Positions 16,881-25,297 of a stretch of DNA of 64,000 nt are shown piece by piece; the first letter of the stretch is position 1; every line of letters starts with the position of its first letter. The translations under genes and the position numbers were made by a program. The notes under the pieces were generated by a model, which was not told the DNA's origin, did not search any database, and saw nothing but the letters and a program-made list of their open reading frames with translations. Origin of the DNA: Blastococcus sp. TF02-8 (GTDB taxonomy: Bacteria > Actinomycetota > Actinomycetes > Mycobacteriales > Geodermatophilaceae); assembly GCF_003319175.1 (NCBI RefSeq), contig NZ_QOHK01000002.1, positions 248,001 to 312,000 of the forward strand, given 5' to 3'.

Positions 16881-18095
16881 GTGGCCAATCCGTACCTGCA
16901 GGTCCTCCGGACCCCGCATGCCCTGCCGATGGTGATGGCGGCATTCGTCGGCCGCCTGCCCCTCTCGATGGTGGGGCTCGGCTGCGTCCTGCTGGTCGCC
17001 TCGGAGACCGGCTCCTACGGCCTGGGCGGCGCCGTCGCGGCCGTCGGGGCCGTGACCACCGCCGTCTCCGGCCCGGTCCTCGGTCGCTGGGCCGATACCC
17101 ACGGCCAGCGGAAGGTGCTGCTGCCGGTCCTGCTCGTCTTCGTGGTCTCCGGCGTGGGCTTCCTCTTCTCGGTGCGGGAGGACTGGCCGCTCTGGGTCGT
17201 CTTCGTCACCGCCGGTCTCGCCGGGGCGTGCATCCCCCCGGTCTCCTCGATGATCCGGGTGCGCTGGACCCATCTGCTGCGCGGCAGCCACCGACTGCCG
17301 ACCGCACTCGCCATGGAGTCCGTCGTCGACGAGTTCGTGTTCATCGTCGGACCGGTGCTCGTCACCTTCCTCTCCACCACCGGGCACGCCACCTCCGGCG
17401 TCGTCACCGCGTTCGCCCTGGCCACGGTGGGCAGCCTGCTGTTCGCCGCCCAGCGGAAGACCGAGCCGGAGCCGCACGGGCACGTGAGCCGGCAGGGCCC
17501 GTCGGCGATCCGCACGCGCGGGCTGCGGGTGCTGTTCGTCGTCGGCGCGGCCGTCGGGGCGATCCTCGGCACGCTGGAGATCGCGCTGGTCGCCTTCGCC
17601 GAGCAGGTCGGCGCGAAGTCCATGTCCGGGGTCCTCATCGCCGGTCTCGCCCTCGGGTCGATGGCCAGCGGGATCGGCTGGGGCACCGTGCACTGGCGCA
17701 CCCCACTGCGCCGGCGACTGGCCGTCGTCCTCGTGGTGCTGACCGTGCTGACGGTTCCGCTGCTGGTCGTGCACGACCTCTGGGTCATGCTGCCGTTCGT
17801 CGTGGTCGCCGGGGTCGCCGTCTCGCCCTCGCTGATCAGCTCGTTCACCCTCGCCGAGCTGCTCGTGCCCCGCTCGGCGGTCACCGAGGCCTTCACCTGG
17901 ATCGGCACCGCGCTGGGGCTGGGCGTGGCCCTGGGCGCCTCCGTGGCCGGCAAGATCGTCGACGTCTGGGGGGCGAACGCCGCGTTCGCCGTCGCCACGG
18001 TGTCGGCCGGGGTCGCCGCGCTGGTCGTCCTGGCCTTCCAGCGTCTGATGCACGTGCCGGCCGAGCGCGCTCCCGAGCCGGCGCTGGCCGGCTGA
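16881..18095 (+). CDS. MFS transporter
   Basis: A 404-aa 12-helix major facilitator: VLRTPHALPMVMAAFVGRLPLSMVGLG in helix 1, DTHGQRKVLLPVLL as motif A, and FVGRLPLSM typical of actinobacterial MFS_1 members with unknown substrates. The start is uncertain. GTG 16881 has GGAGG 11 nt upstream; an in-frame GTG at 16839 overlaps a TAGCGT box (16835-16840) that is more likely the -10 element, which argues for the downstream start. It ends 4 nt before the acVLRF1 gene, so the two are probably cotranscribed. Confidence 0.85.
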   Translation: MANPYLQVLRTPHALPMVMAAFVGRLPLSMVGLGCVLLVASETGSYGLGGAVAAVGAVTTAVSGPVLGRWADTHGQRKVLLPVLLVFVVSGVGFLFSVREDWPLWVVFVTAGLAGACIPPVSSMIRVRWTHLLRGSHRLPTALAMESVVDEFVFIVGPVLVTFLSTTGHATSGVVTAFALATVGSLLFAAQRKTEPEPHGHVSRQGPSAIRTRGLRVLFVVGAAVGAILGTLEIALVAFAEQVGAKSMSGVLIAGLALGSMASGIGWGTVHWRTPLRRRLAVVLVVLTVLTVPLLVVHDLWVMLPFVVVAGVAVSPSLISSFTLAELLVPRSAVTEAFTWIGTALGLGVALGASVAGKIVDVWGANAAFAVATVSAGVAALVVLAFQRLMHVPAERAPEPALAG

Positions 18096-18099
18096 CCCG

Positions 18100-18765
18100 G
18101 TGGCCCGGCCCCGCCCGGCCGCCGGCGGCGGTCGGCAGCTGGGCGTCGCCCCCGACCGGCTCGGCCGCTGGCTGGACGGCGTGGCCACCCGGCACGGCGC
18201 GTTCGACGACGTGCGCGCCGTCGACGACGGCCTGGTGATCACCTGCGCCGACAGCACCGCCGTCACGCTGCGGGCACCGTTCGGCTGGACCCCGGAGCCG
18301 CCCCTGCTCGCCGGGTTCACCGCCGCCGTGCAGCGGCCCGCCCGCGCCGCGGTGCTCCTCGTCCGCCGCGGTCGCTGGGCGGTCGCGGTGTTCGACGGGG
18401 ACCGGCTGGTCGTCTCCAAGGTCGACGCGCGCCAGGTGCAGGGCCGCACCGCGGCCGGCGGCTGGTCCCAGCAGCGGTTCGCCCGGAGGCGGGCGAACCA
18501 GACCGACGCGGTCGTCGACCACGCGGTCGAGACCGCCGTCCGGGTCCTCCTGCCGCACCAGGACGGACTGGCGGCCCTGTTCACCGGCGGGGACCGGGGC
18601 CTCGTCGACGACGTGCTCGCCGACCCGCGGCTGCGGCCGCTCGCCGCGCTGCGCCGGGATGCGTTCCTCGAGGTCGGGGAGCCCACCAAGGCGGTCCTGC
18701 TGGAGACGCCGAAGCAGTTCCGTGCGGTCGCCGTGCACATCGTGGAGCCCGGCGACCGCTCCTGA
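18100..18765 (+). CDS. acVLRF1-family peptidyl-tRNA hydrolase (ribosome rescue)
   Basis: A 221-aa member of the actinobacterial Vms1-like release factor 1 (VLRF1) family. The diagnostic loop is GGWSQQRFARRRANQ (~residues 115-130), with the GGxSQxR signature that replaces the GGQ of class-1 release factors. Such proteins cleave peptidyl-tRNA on stalled or split 50S subunits, as eukaryotic Vms1/ANKZF1 does in ribosome-associated quality control. No zinc finger or ankyrin part is present. The GTG at 18100 follows the MFS stop by 4 nt. Assignment rests on the loop motif and length. Confidence 0.83.
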   Translation: MARPRPAAGGGRQLGVAPDRLGRWLDGVATRHGAFDDVRAVDDGLVITCADSTAVTLRAPFGWTPEPPLLAGFTAAVQRPARAAVLLVRRGRWAVAVFDGDRLVVSKVDARQVQGRTAAGGWSQQRFARRRANQTDAVVDHAVETAVRVLLPHQDGLAALFTGGDRGLVDDVLADPRLRPLAALRRDAFLEVGEPTKAVLLETPKQFRAVAVHIVEPGDRS

Positions 18766-18774
18766 CCGACCGGG

Positions 18775-19785
18775 TCAGGGGGTGATGACCAGCCGGATGG
18801 GATCGCCCTGCTTCTGCGCCAGCCGCTCCACGCCCTCGGCGGCCTCGGTCAACGGCAGCGTGCCGGAGATCGACCTCGAGAGGTCCAGCCGGCCGTGCCG
18901 GACCAGGTTCACCAGCTCCACCACGTGGGCCGGCTCCGAGCCGTAGTGGCCGAGGATCCGCTGCCCGAAGTAGCTGAACTGGGTGCCGTTGCGGATCGTC
19001 AGCGGCTGGTCGGTCAACCCGACGAGCACGAGGGCGCCGTCCCGTTCCAGGCACCGCACGGCCTGCTCGCGCACCGGGGCGACCCCGGCGAAGTCGAAGG
19101 CGACGGCCAGGCCGGCGCCCCCGGTCAGCTCGCGCACGCGGGTGGCGATGTCGTCGGAGGGGTCCAGCGCGAGGTCCGCGCCGAAGTCCAGCGCGCGCTG
19201 CCGAGCGGCGGGCACCGGGTCGACGGCGACGATCGGCGCGGCCCCGGCCAGGCGCAGCAGCTGCACCGCGTGCGCCCCCAGCCCCCCGATGCCCCAGACG
19301 CCGACCGGCTGCGCCGCGCGGACCTGCGCGGTGCGCACGATCGAGGCCCACGGTGTCGAGACGGCGTCGGGCACGATGCAGGCCTGTTCCAGCGGCAGGT
19401 CGTCGGGCACCGGCACGAGCGTGTCGACGGTCGCCAGCGCGTACTCGGCCCAGCCGCCGTCGTAGTCGACGCCCCGGGTGTGCACCCAGTCGCCCTTCTG
19501 CTCCCCGGCCTGCAGGAGCACGCGGGCACCCTCGGCCCAGCCGGTGACGCCGTCCCCCGGCTCGGCCACGGTCCCCGCCACCTCGTGCCCCAGGGTGACC
19601 TCGTCACCCGCGAGGAAGAGCGGGGAGAGCTGGCCCTCGATGAGGTGCACGTCGGACAGGCAGATCCCTGCGGCGGCCACCTTGACCAGCACCTCGCCGG
19701 GGCCGGGGGTGGGCTTGGGCACCTCCTTGACGACGAACTCGCGGGTGCGCACGTTGAGCCGGCCGGCCAGCATCGAGTCAGGCAT
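18775..19785 (-). CDS. zinc-type alcohol dehydrogenase (MDR superfamily)
   Basis: A 336-aa medium-chain dehydrogenase/reductase. Catalytic zinc ligands are visible (Cys in AAAGICLSDVH, His-Glu in TLGHEVAGTVAEPGDGV), and the Rossmann motif is VWGIGGLGAHAVQLLRL. The structural-zinc lobe normally carrying four cysteines reads LLQAGEQKGDWVHTRG and has lost them. It probably oxidises an alcohol or reduces an aldehyde with NAD(P)H. The ATG at 19785 starts MPDSMLAGRLNVRTREF. It is 9 nt downstream of the YihY gene on the same strand. Confidence 0.9.
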   Translation of the reverse strand: MPDSMLAGRLNVRTREFVVKEVPKPTPGPGEVLVKVAAAGICLSDVHLIEGQLSPLFLAGDEVTLGHEVAGTVAEPGDGVTGWAEGARVLLQAGEQKGDWVHTRGVDYDGGWAEYALATVDTLVPVPDDLPLEQACIVPDAVSTPWASIVRTAQVRAAQPVGVWGIGGLGAHAVQLLRLAGAAPIVAVDPVPAARQRALDFGADLALDPSDDIATRVRELTGGAGLAVAFDFAGVAPVREQAVRCLERDGALVLVGLTDQPLTIRNGTQFSYFGQRILGHYGSEPAHVVELVNLVRHGRLDLSRSISGTLPLTEAAEGVERLAQKQGDPIRLVITP

Positions 19786-19794
19786 GCGTCGTTC

Positions 19795-20685
19795 CTACCG
19801 CCCGACGGCCCCGGCCACATCACGCGGGCGACGCAGGAGGTCGTCGAGGGCCCGGGTGGCCAGCCAGCCGACCACCACGACGAGGTGCAGCACGAACAGC
19901 CAGAGCCCGATGGCGACGACGCCGCCGACGACGTCCAGGCCGCCGAACGGCGCGCCCAGGTCCAGCGGCAGCGACAGGAAGAGCACGAACCCCTGCAGGA
20001 AGCCCGAGAGGCAGGCTGCGGTGAACAGGGAGCCGGTCCCGAGCGCCCGGAGGCCGACCCGTCCACCGGCGACGACGCGGAAGCCGAAGGCCAGGGGCAG
20101 CGTGAGCGCGGCGAGCACCGCGTAGAAGCCGAGCGCCACCCGCCCGAGGTCGGCCGCGAACCCGCCGTCCCGCGCCAGGTCGGCCATCACCGAGGCGACG
20201 AGCAGGAGCGGGTACAGCACCACCGGCGCGAGGAGCAGCAGGGGCAGCGACGCCAGCCGCCCCCGCCAGCCGGTGAGCCCCTCCTCGCGGGTGCTGAAGC
20301 GCAGCAGCGCGCGGCGGAACCCCTCCCCGTAGAGCGACATGGGGACGAGGGCCAGCAGCGCGCCGAGCGGGCTGAGCCCGAGGCCGGCGTCGACGAGCCG
20401 GGCCACCGCCTCGGGGGCGCCCAGCTCTGCGGGCAGCAGATCGGCCAGCCGTCCGCCGAGCTCGTGCACGCGCTCCGGCGACGTCAGGAGGCCGGTCAGG
20501 GCGAAGGCGAGCAGCAGCAGCGGGACGACGGCGATGCCCGCGTAGAAGGTCAGGCCTGCGGCGAGGAGCGCGAGGTCACGGCCGACCAGTCCCTCGCGGA
20601 CCCCCGCGACCACGCCGGCGAGGACGGACCGCGGTCGGACGCCGGTCGGGCGGGCGGGTGCGGCGTCGCCGGGAGCGCGCCTCAC
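19795..20685 (-). CDS. YihY/BrkB-family inner-membrane protein
   Basis: A 296-aa protein with about six transmembrane helices. The family signature is LALLAAGLTFYAGIAVVPLLLLAFAL in the first helix, followed by PMSLYGEGFRRALLRF and later GLWLFVLHLVVVVGWLATRAL. YihY/BrkB proteins are widespread, were once called RNase BN, and have no settled role. The start (GTG 20685) is the first codon giving a short hydrophilic lead before helix 1. It sits 10 nt from the stop of a small lipoprotein gene in the same direction. Confidence 0.85.
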   Translation of the reverse strand: MRRAPGDAAPARPTGVRPRSVLAGVVAGVREGLVGRDLALLAAGLTFYAGIAVVPLLLLAFALTGLLTSPERVHELGGRLADLLPAELGAPEAVARLVDAGLGLSPLGALLALVPMSLYGEGFRRALLRFSTREEGLTGWRGRLASLPLLLLAPVVLYPLLLVASVMADLARDGGFAADLGRVALGFYAVLAALTLPLAFGFRVVAGGRVGLRALGTGSLFTAACLSGFLQGFVLFLSLPLDLGAPFGGLDVVGGVVAIGLWLFVLHLVVVVGWLATRALDDLLRRPRDVAGAVGR

Positions 20686-20695
20686 CGCGCCTCGG

Positions 20696-20875
20696 TCACG
20701 GGTTGCTGTTGCCTTCGTTCTTGCCGGTCTCCTCGCAGCTCGCGTCGTGCGGGTTGCTGGCCTGGTCGGAGGTCGAGTCGCAGTTGGTCTCGCCCCGCCC
20801 GACGTCGGTGTTGTCGCCGCAGGCGACGAGGGAGCCGACGACGGCCAGCAGCAGCAGCGGCTTGCGGAGGTCCAT
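20696..20875 (-). CDS. small predicted lipoprotein
   Basis: A 59-aa precursor: MDLRKPLLLLAVVGSLVACG has a charged N-terminus, hydrophobic core and lipobox LVAC|G. The mature part (~40 aa) is acidic and Asn/Thr-rich with three further cysteines (ETNCDST, DASCEET), possibly forming disulfides outside the membrane. Function unknown. It lies upstream of the YihY gene and is divergent from the NlpC/P60 gene. Confidence 0.72.
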   Translation of the reverse strand: MDLRKPLLLLAVVGSLVACGDNTDVGRGETNCDSTSDQASNPHDASCEETGKNEGNSNP

Positions 20876-20991
20876 GGAGAGGTAGTGGTCCCCGGGTGCC
20901 GCGCCGAAACCGACAGCACGCCGGTGGCGCGGGATCCGCCGGCGTTGTGACTCAGCGCGCACGAAGAATTACACAAATGTCGTTCGGGGGA

Positions 20992-21219
20992 TTGTCACGG
21001 CACGGTCACGGCCCCTACGGTGAGTGCGTCCGCCGGGGCGTTCAGTCACTTCCTTCCCGAGTGACACCGGTCGGGCACCGTCAGCCGAGCAGCCGCACCC
21101 GCGGAGGCCAGGCCGGGCGCACCACAGCACGCGGAAGGACTGAGACGGACCCGTCCGCCTCGCCCCCGCGTGCGTCCCCGGCAGGCGGATCCTGGAAGAG
21201 AACGGAGAGTCGCCGCACG
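20992..21219 (+). promoter_or_regulatory. promoter and ~190-nt structured leader of the NlpC/P60 gene
   Basis: The promoter is -35 TTGTCA (20992-20997) and -10 TACGGT (21016-21021), spacer 18 bp. Transcription would start near 21028, leaving a GC-rich leader of about 190 nt before the ATG at 21220. Cell-wall hydrolase genes of actinobacteria often carry c-di-AMP (ydaO-type) riboswitches in such leaders. A fragment CCGTCAGCCGAGCAGCC (about 21077-21093) is faintly like the ydaO CCGUCAGCUAACC block, but the other conserved blocks were not found. I call a regulatory leader, not a proven riboswitch. Confidence 0.45.
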
Positions 21220-22293
21220 ATGGCGTCCCCCCTGCGCACGTCCGCCCGCCGCGCCACCCTGCGCCGGGCCGGCATCGCTCTCGTCGGCACCGCCGGCATC
21301 CTGCTCGCCTCGGCGCCGGCCTCCGCCGCCCCCGGAGCGCCGGCCACCTCGGCCGACGCCGCCCGCATGGTCGCCGAGCGCGGCCACCAGCTCGAGGCGG
21401 TCACCGAGGAGTTCAACGAGGCCCGCGACGCGCTGGCCGCCCAGCAGGCCGCCGCGGTCGCCGCCAACGCCGAGCTCGAGCGGGCCACCGCACAGCTGGC
21501 GGCCGCCCAGGCCTCGGTGCGCAGCGTCGCCCGCAGCGCCTACACCGGCGAGTCCATGAGCTCCTTCCAGGCGATGCTGACCAGCGCGTCCGCCGACGAG
21601 TTCGTCTCTCGTGTGACCACGCTGCACACCATCGCCGGTCACCAGACCGGGCTCGTGGAGCAGGCGGCCGCGGCCAACGTCGTCGCCGCGCAGGCCCAGG
21701 CCACCGCCCAGAAGGCGGCCACCGAGGCGCAGGCCACCTACGACGCCGTCGCCGCCCAGCAGGCCGATCTGCAGAAGCAGATCGACGACTTCAAGGCGCA
21801 GTTCGAGCGGCTGAGCGCGGAGGAGCGGCAGGCCGCCGTCGCCCAGGCGTCGCACCCGGCCGAGGAGCGCAGCGGCGAGACCCGCGCCAGCCGCGACGAG
21901 CGCGAGGCGCCCGGCGGGGGCCCGGTCGTCGCCAACAGCCAGGCCGCGCAGATCGCCGTCAACACCGCGCTGGCCCAGCGCGGCAAGCCCTACGTGTGGG
22001 CGGCCGGCGGCCCCGGCAGCTTCGACTGCTCGGGCCTCACCCAGTACGCCTACCGCGCGGCCGGCATCAGCCTCCCGCACTCCAGCCGCGGTCAGTCGGG
22101 CATGGGGCAGGCGGTCTCCCGCGACCAGCTCCAGCCCGGTGACCTGGTGTTCTTCTACCGGCCCGTGAGCCACGTCGGCATCTACATCGGCAACGGCCAG
22201 ATGGTGCACGCCCCGACGTCCGGTGACGTCGTCAAGATCGCCAGCGTCGACTCGGTCGGCGGCTACAGCGGAGCCCGCCGCATCGCCGGCTGA
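21220..22293 (+). CDS. secreted NlpC/P60 peptidoglycan endopeptidase (RipA-like)
   Basis: A 357-aa exported protein: signal peptide (RRAGIALVGTAGILLASAP, cleavage near ASAAPG ~37), an Ala/Gln-rich coiled coil (~45-210), a charged linker (~212-232) and an NlpC/P60 domain (~240-357). The catalytic triad is Cys270 (FDCSGL), His318 (VSHVGIYIG) and His330 (MVHAPT). It cleaves the D-Glu-mDAP stem-peptide bond during cell separation; the coiled coil likely controls access. The ATG 21220 has GGAGAG 10 nt upstream. The long leader suggests mRNA-level control. A 14-bp terminator follows. Confidence 0.93.
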   Translation: MASPLRTSARRATLRRAGIALVGTAGILLASAPASAAPGAPATSADAARMVAERGHQLEAVTEEFNEARDALAAQQAAAVAANAELERATAQLAAAQASVRSVARSAYTGESMSSFQAMLTSASADEFVSRVTTLHTIAGHQTGLVEQAAAANVVAAQAQATAQKAATEAQATYDAVAAQQADLQKQIDDFKAQFERLSAEERQAAVAQASHPAEERSGETRASRDEREAPGGGPVVANSQAAQIAVNTALAQRGKPYVWAAGGPGSFDCSGLTQYAYRAAGISLPHSSRGQSGMGQAVSRDQLQPGDLVFFYRPVSHVGIYIGNGQMVHAPTSGDVVKIASVDSVGGYSGARRIAG

Positions 22294-22310
22294 CCGACCG
22301 CACCACCACA

Positions 22311-22344
22311 CCGCAGCCCCGGACCCACCCGTCCGGGGCTGCGG
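22311..22344 (+). terminator. NlpC/P60 gene terminator
   Basis: Perfect 14-bp stem (22311-22324 with 22331-22344) and 6-nt loop CCACCC, 17 nt after the stop. Confidence 0.8.
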
Positions 22345-22412
22345 TGCGTCTCGCGGGGCGGCGCGTCCCAGGGCCTGGCGCTCCGGCCGGCCCAGGGGCA
22401 GGCTTCGGCGCC

Positions 22413-22757
22413 GTGGTCACCGGATCCGGCGGCTGGACGGCGGTCCGGCTCACCCTCGCCTTCCTGTCCGAGATCGCGGCCCTCGTGACGCTGTCCGCCT
22501 GGGGTGGGCGCACCGGGGGATGGGGGCTCGCCGTCGCCCTGCCTCTGGTCGCGGCCGTCCTCTGGGGCGCCTTCGCCGCGCCACGGGCGCGGTTCCGGGT
22601 GCCCGCCGCGGCCCTCGCGGTCACCGTCGGCGTCCTCGGTGGCGGGGTGCTGGCGCTCGCCGCGCTCGGGCACCCGTGGTGGGCGCTGGTCCTCGGTGCC
22701 GCGGCCGTGCTCGGGGCCACGGCGACGGCGCCGCCGGTGCTCACGGAGACGGGCTGA
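22413..22757 (+). CDS. YrdB/DUF2568-like small membrane protein
   Basis: A 114-aa protein with four predicted transmembrane helices: TAVRLTLAFLSEIAALVTL, GGWGLAVALPLVAAVLWGAF, PAAALAVTVGVLGGGVLALA and WWALVLGAAAVLGATA. The LAFLSEIAAL opening and AxxWGxFxAPRA loop match the YrdB (DUF2568) family, of unknown function. The GTG 22413 is the likely start. The 221 nt to the next gene (22758-22978) hold no ORF I can support. Confidence 0.75.
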   Translation: MVTGSGGWTAVRLTLAFLSEIAALVTLSAWGGRTGGWGLAVALPLVAAVLWGAFAAPRARFRVPAAALAVTVGVLGGGVLALAALGHPWWALVLGAAAVLGATATAPPVLTETG

Positions 22758-22978
22758 CCGGCTGCAGCAGCCCCGACACGAAGGTCGCGCGCACTCCGGG
22801 CAGGCGCACCTCCGAACGGGTCGTCGTCGAGCACGTGCAGCCGGACCAGCAGCCGGCCGGCCGCCGGCGGTGGCACCGGGGAACCGGGTGCCCGAGCACG
22901 ACCGCGACCCTGCCTCCCCTCGCGACGCGTGAGCGGGCCCACCCGCGCCGGTGCGCGAGGATCGGGGACCATGGGGGC

Positions 22979-23305
22979 GTGAAGCCCAGCGCCGTCGCCC
23001 TGCTCTTCCGAGCCGTCGCCCTCGCCGAGGCCTGCTCGTGGGTCCTCCTGCTCGGCGGCATGTTCGTGAAGTGGGTGCTGCAGGACTCCGAGCGCGGCGT
23101 GCAGATGTTCGGCCCGGTGCACGGCGCCGTCTTCGTGGCCTACCTCGTGGTCACCGTCCTGGCCTGGCGGGTGCTGCGCTGGGACCTGCCGACCACGTTC
23201 CGCGCCCTCGTGGCCTCGGTCCCGCCGCTGGCCACCATCTGGTTCGACCGGTGGGCCACCCGTACCGGCCGGCTGCCGGTCCCCGAGCCGGTGCCCACCG
23301 CCTGA
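22979..23305 (+). CDS. DUF3817-family integral membrane protein
   Basis: A 108-aa protein with three predicted helices: FRAVALAEACSWVLLLGGMFV, FGPVHGAVFVAYLVVTVLAW and LVASVPPLATIWFDRW. The FGPVHGxxFVAY core is the DUF3817 signature, and the function is unknown. The GTG start overlaps the TGA of a three-codon ORF (ATG 22971, TGA 22980-22982), an arrangement seen elsewhere in this window. It is followed by the leaderless serine hydrolase gene. Confidence 0.82.
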   Translation: MKPSAVALLFRAVALAEACSWVLLLGGMFVKWVLQDSERGVQMFGPVHGAVFVAYLVVTVLAWRVLRWDLPTTFRALVASVPPLATIWFDRWATRTGRLPVPEPVPTA

Positions 23306-23335
23306 CCCGCGCGGCCGGTCGATACGGTCGGCGGC

Positions 23336-24658
23336 GTGCCCGAACCCGTGCTGCCCTCGACCGCCCGGCTCCTGCTCGCCCGCACCGCGCGCACCCAGCG
23401 CGACGGACGTGCCCCGAGCCTGGTCGCGGGCGTCGTCCGCGACGGCGGTCTGGCGTGGTCGGCCGGACGCGGGACGGTCGCCGAACCGCACACCGACGTC
23501 CAGTACCGGCTGGGCTCGATCAGCAAGACGGTGACCGCCGTCGTCGTGATGCGGTTGCGCGACGAGGGGCGGCTGGGCCTGGACGACCCGCTGGAGCAGC
23601 ACCTGCCCGGCACCCCGTTCGGTGACCGCACGATCGGCCAGCTGCTCTCGCACCTCGCCGGTGCCTCGGCGGAGAGCCCGGGCGGCTGGTGGGAGCGCAC
23701 CCCGGGCGGCTCGCTGGCGGAGCTGGGTCTGGGCAGCGACGACGTCGTCCTCGGCGCGGCCCGCCGGTTCCACTACTCCAACCTGGGTTTCGGTCTGCTC
23801 GGTGAGCTCGTCGCCCGCCTGCGGGGCGCCTCCTGGGAGGACGCGGTCACCACCGAGGTGCTCGCCCCGCTCGGCATGGGCCGCACCACACCGCGGCCGG
23901 TCGCGCCCGCCGCCCAGGGCTTCGCCGTCCACCCGTGGGCCGACGTCGTCCTGCCCGAGCCCGAGCACCACGCCGGGGTCATGGCCGCCGCCGGCCAGCT
24001 GTGGGCGACGCTGACCGACCTCGGCCGCTTCGCCGCGTTCCTGCTGGGCGACACCGCCGACGTGCTCGACCCCGGCACGCTCGAGGAGATGACCGTGCCC
24101 GCCGGGGTGGACCCCTCCGCGCCCGGCTGGTCGGCCTACGGGCTGGGGCTGCAGGTGATGCGGCTGGACGGGCGCACGCTCGTCGGGCACGGCGGCTCGA
24201 TGCCGGGCTTCCTGGCCGGTGTCTTCGTCGACCGCGAGGAGCAGACCGGCGCGGTCTCGCTGGCCAATGCGACCAGCGGCGTGGACCCGCTGGTGTTCGG
24301 CCTGCTGGCCGACCTGCGCACCGCCGAGCCGCGGATCGTCGAGCCCTGGTCGCCCTCGCCGTCCCCGGTGCCGCTGGAGGCGCTCGGCGTCTGGTTCTGG
24401 GGCCCCTCGCCGCTGCTGCTGCGGGCGGTGCCCGGCGGGCTGCTGCACCTGGGGCCGATGCCGGGGCGCAGCGGGCGGGCCAGCCGGTTCGCCCGAGCGC
24501 AGGACGGCCGGTGGGTCGGCCTGGACGGCTACTACGCCGGGGAGACGCTGCGGATCGAGGCCGACCACCTGGACCTGGACACGTTCATCCTCACCCGCAC
24601 GCCGTACGACCCCGCGGCACCGGTGCCCGGCGGGGTCGACGAGCGCGGCTGGCGGTAG
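23336..24658 (+). CDS. serine hydrolase of the class C beta-lactamase / penicillin-binding family
   Basis: A 440-aa protein with an N-terminal beta-lactamase-fold domain: Ser61-x-x-Lys64 in GSISKTV, Tyr147-Ser-Asn in HYSNLG, and the third motif HGG in LVGHGGSMPG. A C-terminal beta domain (~330-440) follows, as in esterase/D-aminopeptidase-like members. No signal peptide is visible, so a cytoplasmic esterase or peptidase is likelier than antibiotic resistance. TACGGT (23323-23328) lies 7 nt before the GTG, predicting a leaderless mRNA. Confidence 0.88.
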   Translation: MPEPVLPSTARLLLARTARTQRDGRAPSLVAGVVRDGGLAWSAGRGTVAEPHTDVQYRLGSISKTVTAVVVMRLRDEGRLGLDDPLEQHLPGTPFGDRTIGQLLSHLAGASAESPGGWWERTPGGSLAELGLGSDDVVLGAARRFHYSNLGFGLLGELVARLRGASWEDAVTTEVLAPLGMGRTTPRPVAPAAQGFAVHPWADVVLPEPEHHAGVMAAAGQLWATLTDLGRFAAFLLGDTADVLDPGTLEEMTVPAGVDPSAPGWSAYGLGLQVMRLDGRTLVGHGGSMPGFLAGVFVDREEQTGAVSLANATSGVDPLVFGLLADLRTAEPRIVEPWSPSPSPVPLEALGVWFWGPSPLLLRAVPGGLLHLGPMPGRSGRASRFARAQDGRWVGLDGYYAGETLRIEADHLDLDTFILTRTPYDPAAPVPGGVDERGWR

Positions 24659-24661
24659 CGC

Positions 24662-25285
24662 TCAGCCGGTGGGGTAGAGGCCGGCCGTGTAGGCGGCGCT
24701 CGAGTAGTAGCGCTCCAGCTCCTCGAGCGGCTCGTCCTTCCGCTCGAGCGCGTGCGCGATGCGTGCGCGCGTGGGCACCGCGTCGGGGTCCCAGCTCTCC
24801 GGGTCCCAGAGCTGCGAGCGCAGGAACGCCTTGCCGCAGTGGTGGAACACCTGCTCGATGTCGACGACGACGGCGAGCACCGGGCGGTGTCCCTTCACCA
24901 CCATGCGGTCCAGCAGCTGCGGGTCGGTGGTGAGCCGCGCCCGCCCGTTGATCCGCAGCGTGTCGGTGCGGCCGGGCAGCAGGTGGACCAGGCCGACGTG
25001 CGGGTTGGCCAGGATGTTGCGGTAGCCGTCGGCGCGGCGGTTGCCGGCCCGCTCGGGGATCGCGATCGTGTGCTCGTCGAGGACCAGCGTGAAGCCGGGC
25101 GGATCGCCCTTCGGGGAGACGTCGCAGCTGCCGTCGGCGCCGCTGGTGGCGACCAGGCAGAACGGGGAGGCGGCGAGCCACTGCCGGTCGACGTCCGCCA
25201 GCGCCGTGCGCTCCTTCCGCAGGGCGGCCGGCACCGGCTCGCCCAGCAACGCCCGGAGCTCGTCCTCGCTGGTGATCTCGTGCAT
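24662..25285 (-). CDS. FMN-dependent PPOX-family flavoprotein (MSMEG_1061-like)
   Basis: A 207-aa split-barrel flavin protein: FCLVATSGADGSCDVSPKGDPPGFTLV (adjoining strands), IPERAGNRRADGYRNILANPHVGLV, LRINGRARLTTDP, and a late HHCGKAFLRSQLW. This set is typical of the MSMEG_1061 group of pyridoxamine-phosphate-oxidase-like proteins, which use FMN or F420; the substrate is unknown. It starts at 25285 and ends 3 nt from the convergent serine hydrolase. Confidence 0.87.
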   Translation of the reverse strand: MHEITSEDELRALLGEPVPAALRKERTALADVDRQWLAASPFCLVATSGADGSCDVSPKGDPPGFTLVLDEHTIAIPERAGNRRADGYRNILANPHVGLVHLLPGRTDTLRINGRARLTTDPQLLDRMVVKGHRPVLAVVVDIEQVFHHCGKAFLRSQLWDPESWDPDAVPTRARIAHALERKDEPLEELERYYSSAAYTAGLYPTG

Positions 25286-25297
25286 GACCAGACCCTG

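Noticed and set aside
21028-21219. Call of a c-di-AMP (ydaO) riboswitch
   Set aside because: Context fits, but the conserved blocks I remember (GGGGCGAAUC-like and CAGCUAACC-like) are not clearly present; listed only as a structured leader.
22758-22978. Minus-strand ORF in the gap before the DUF3817 gene
   Set aside because: No ribosome site, no recognisable motif and frame-ambiguous composition; left as intergenic.
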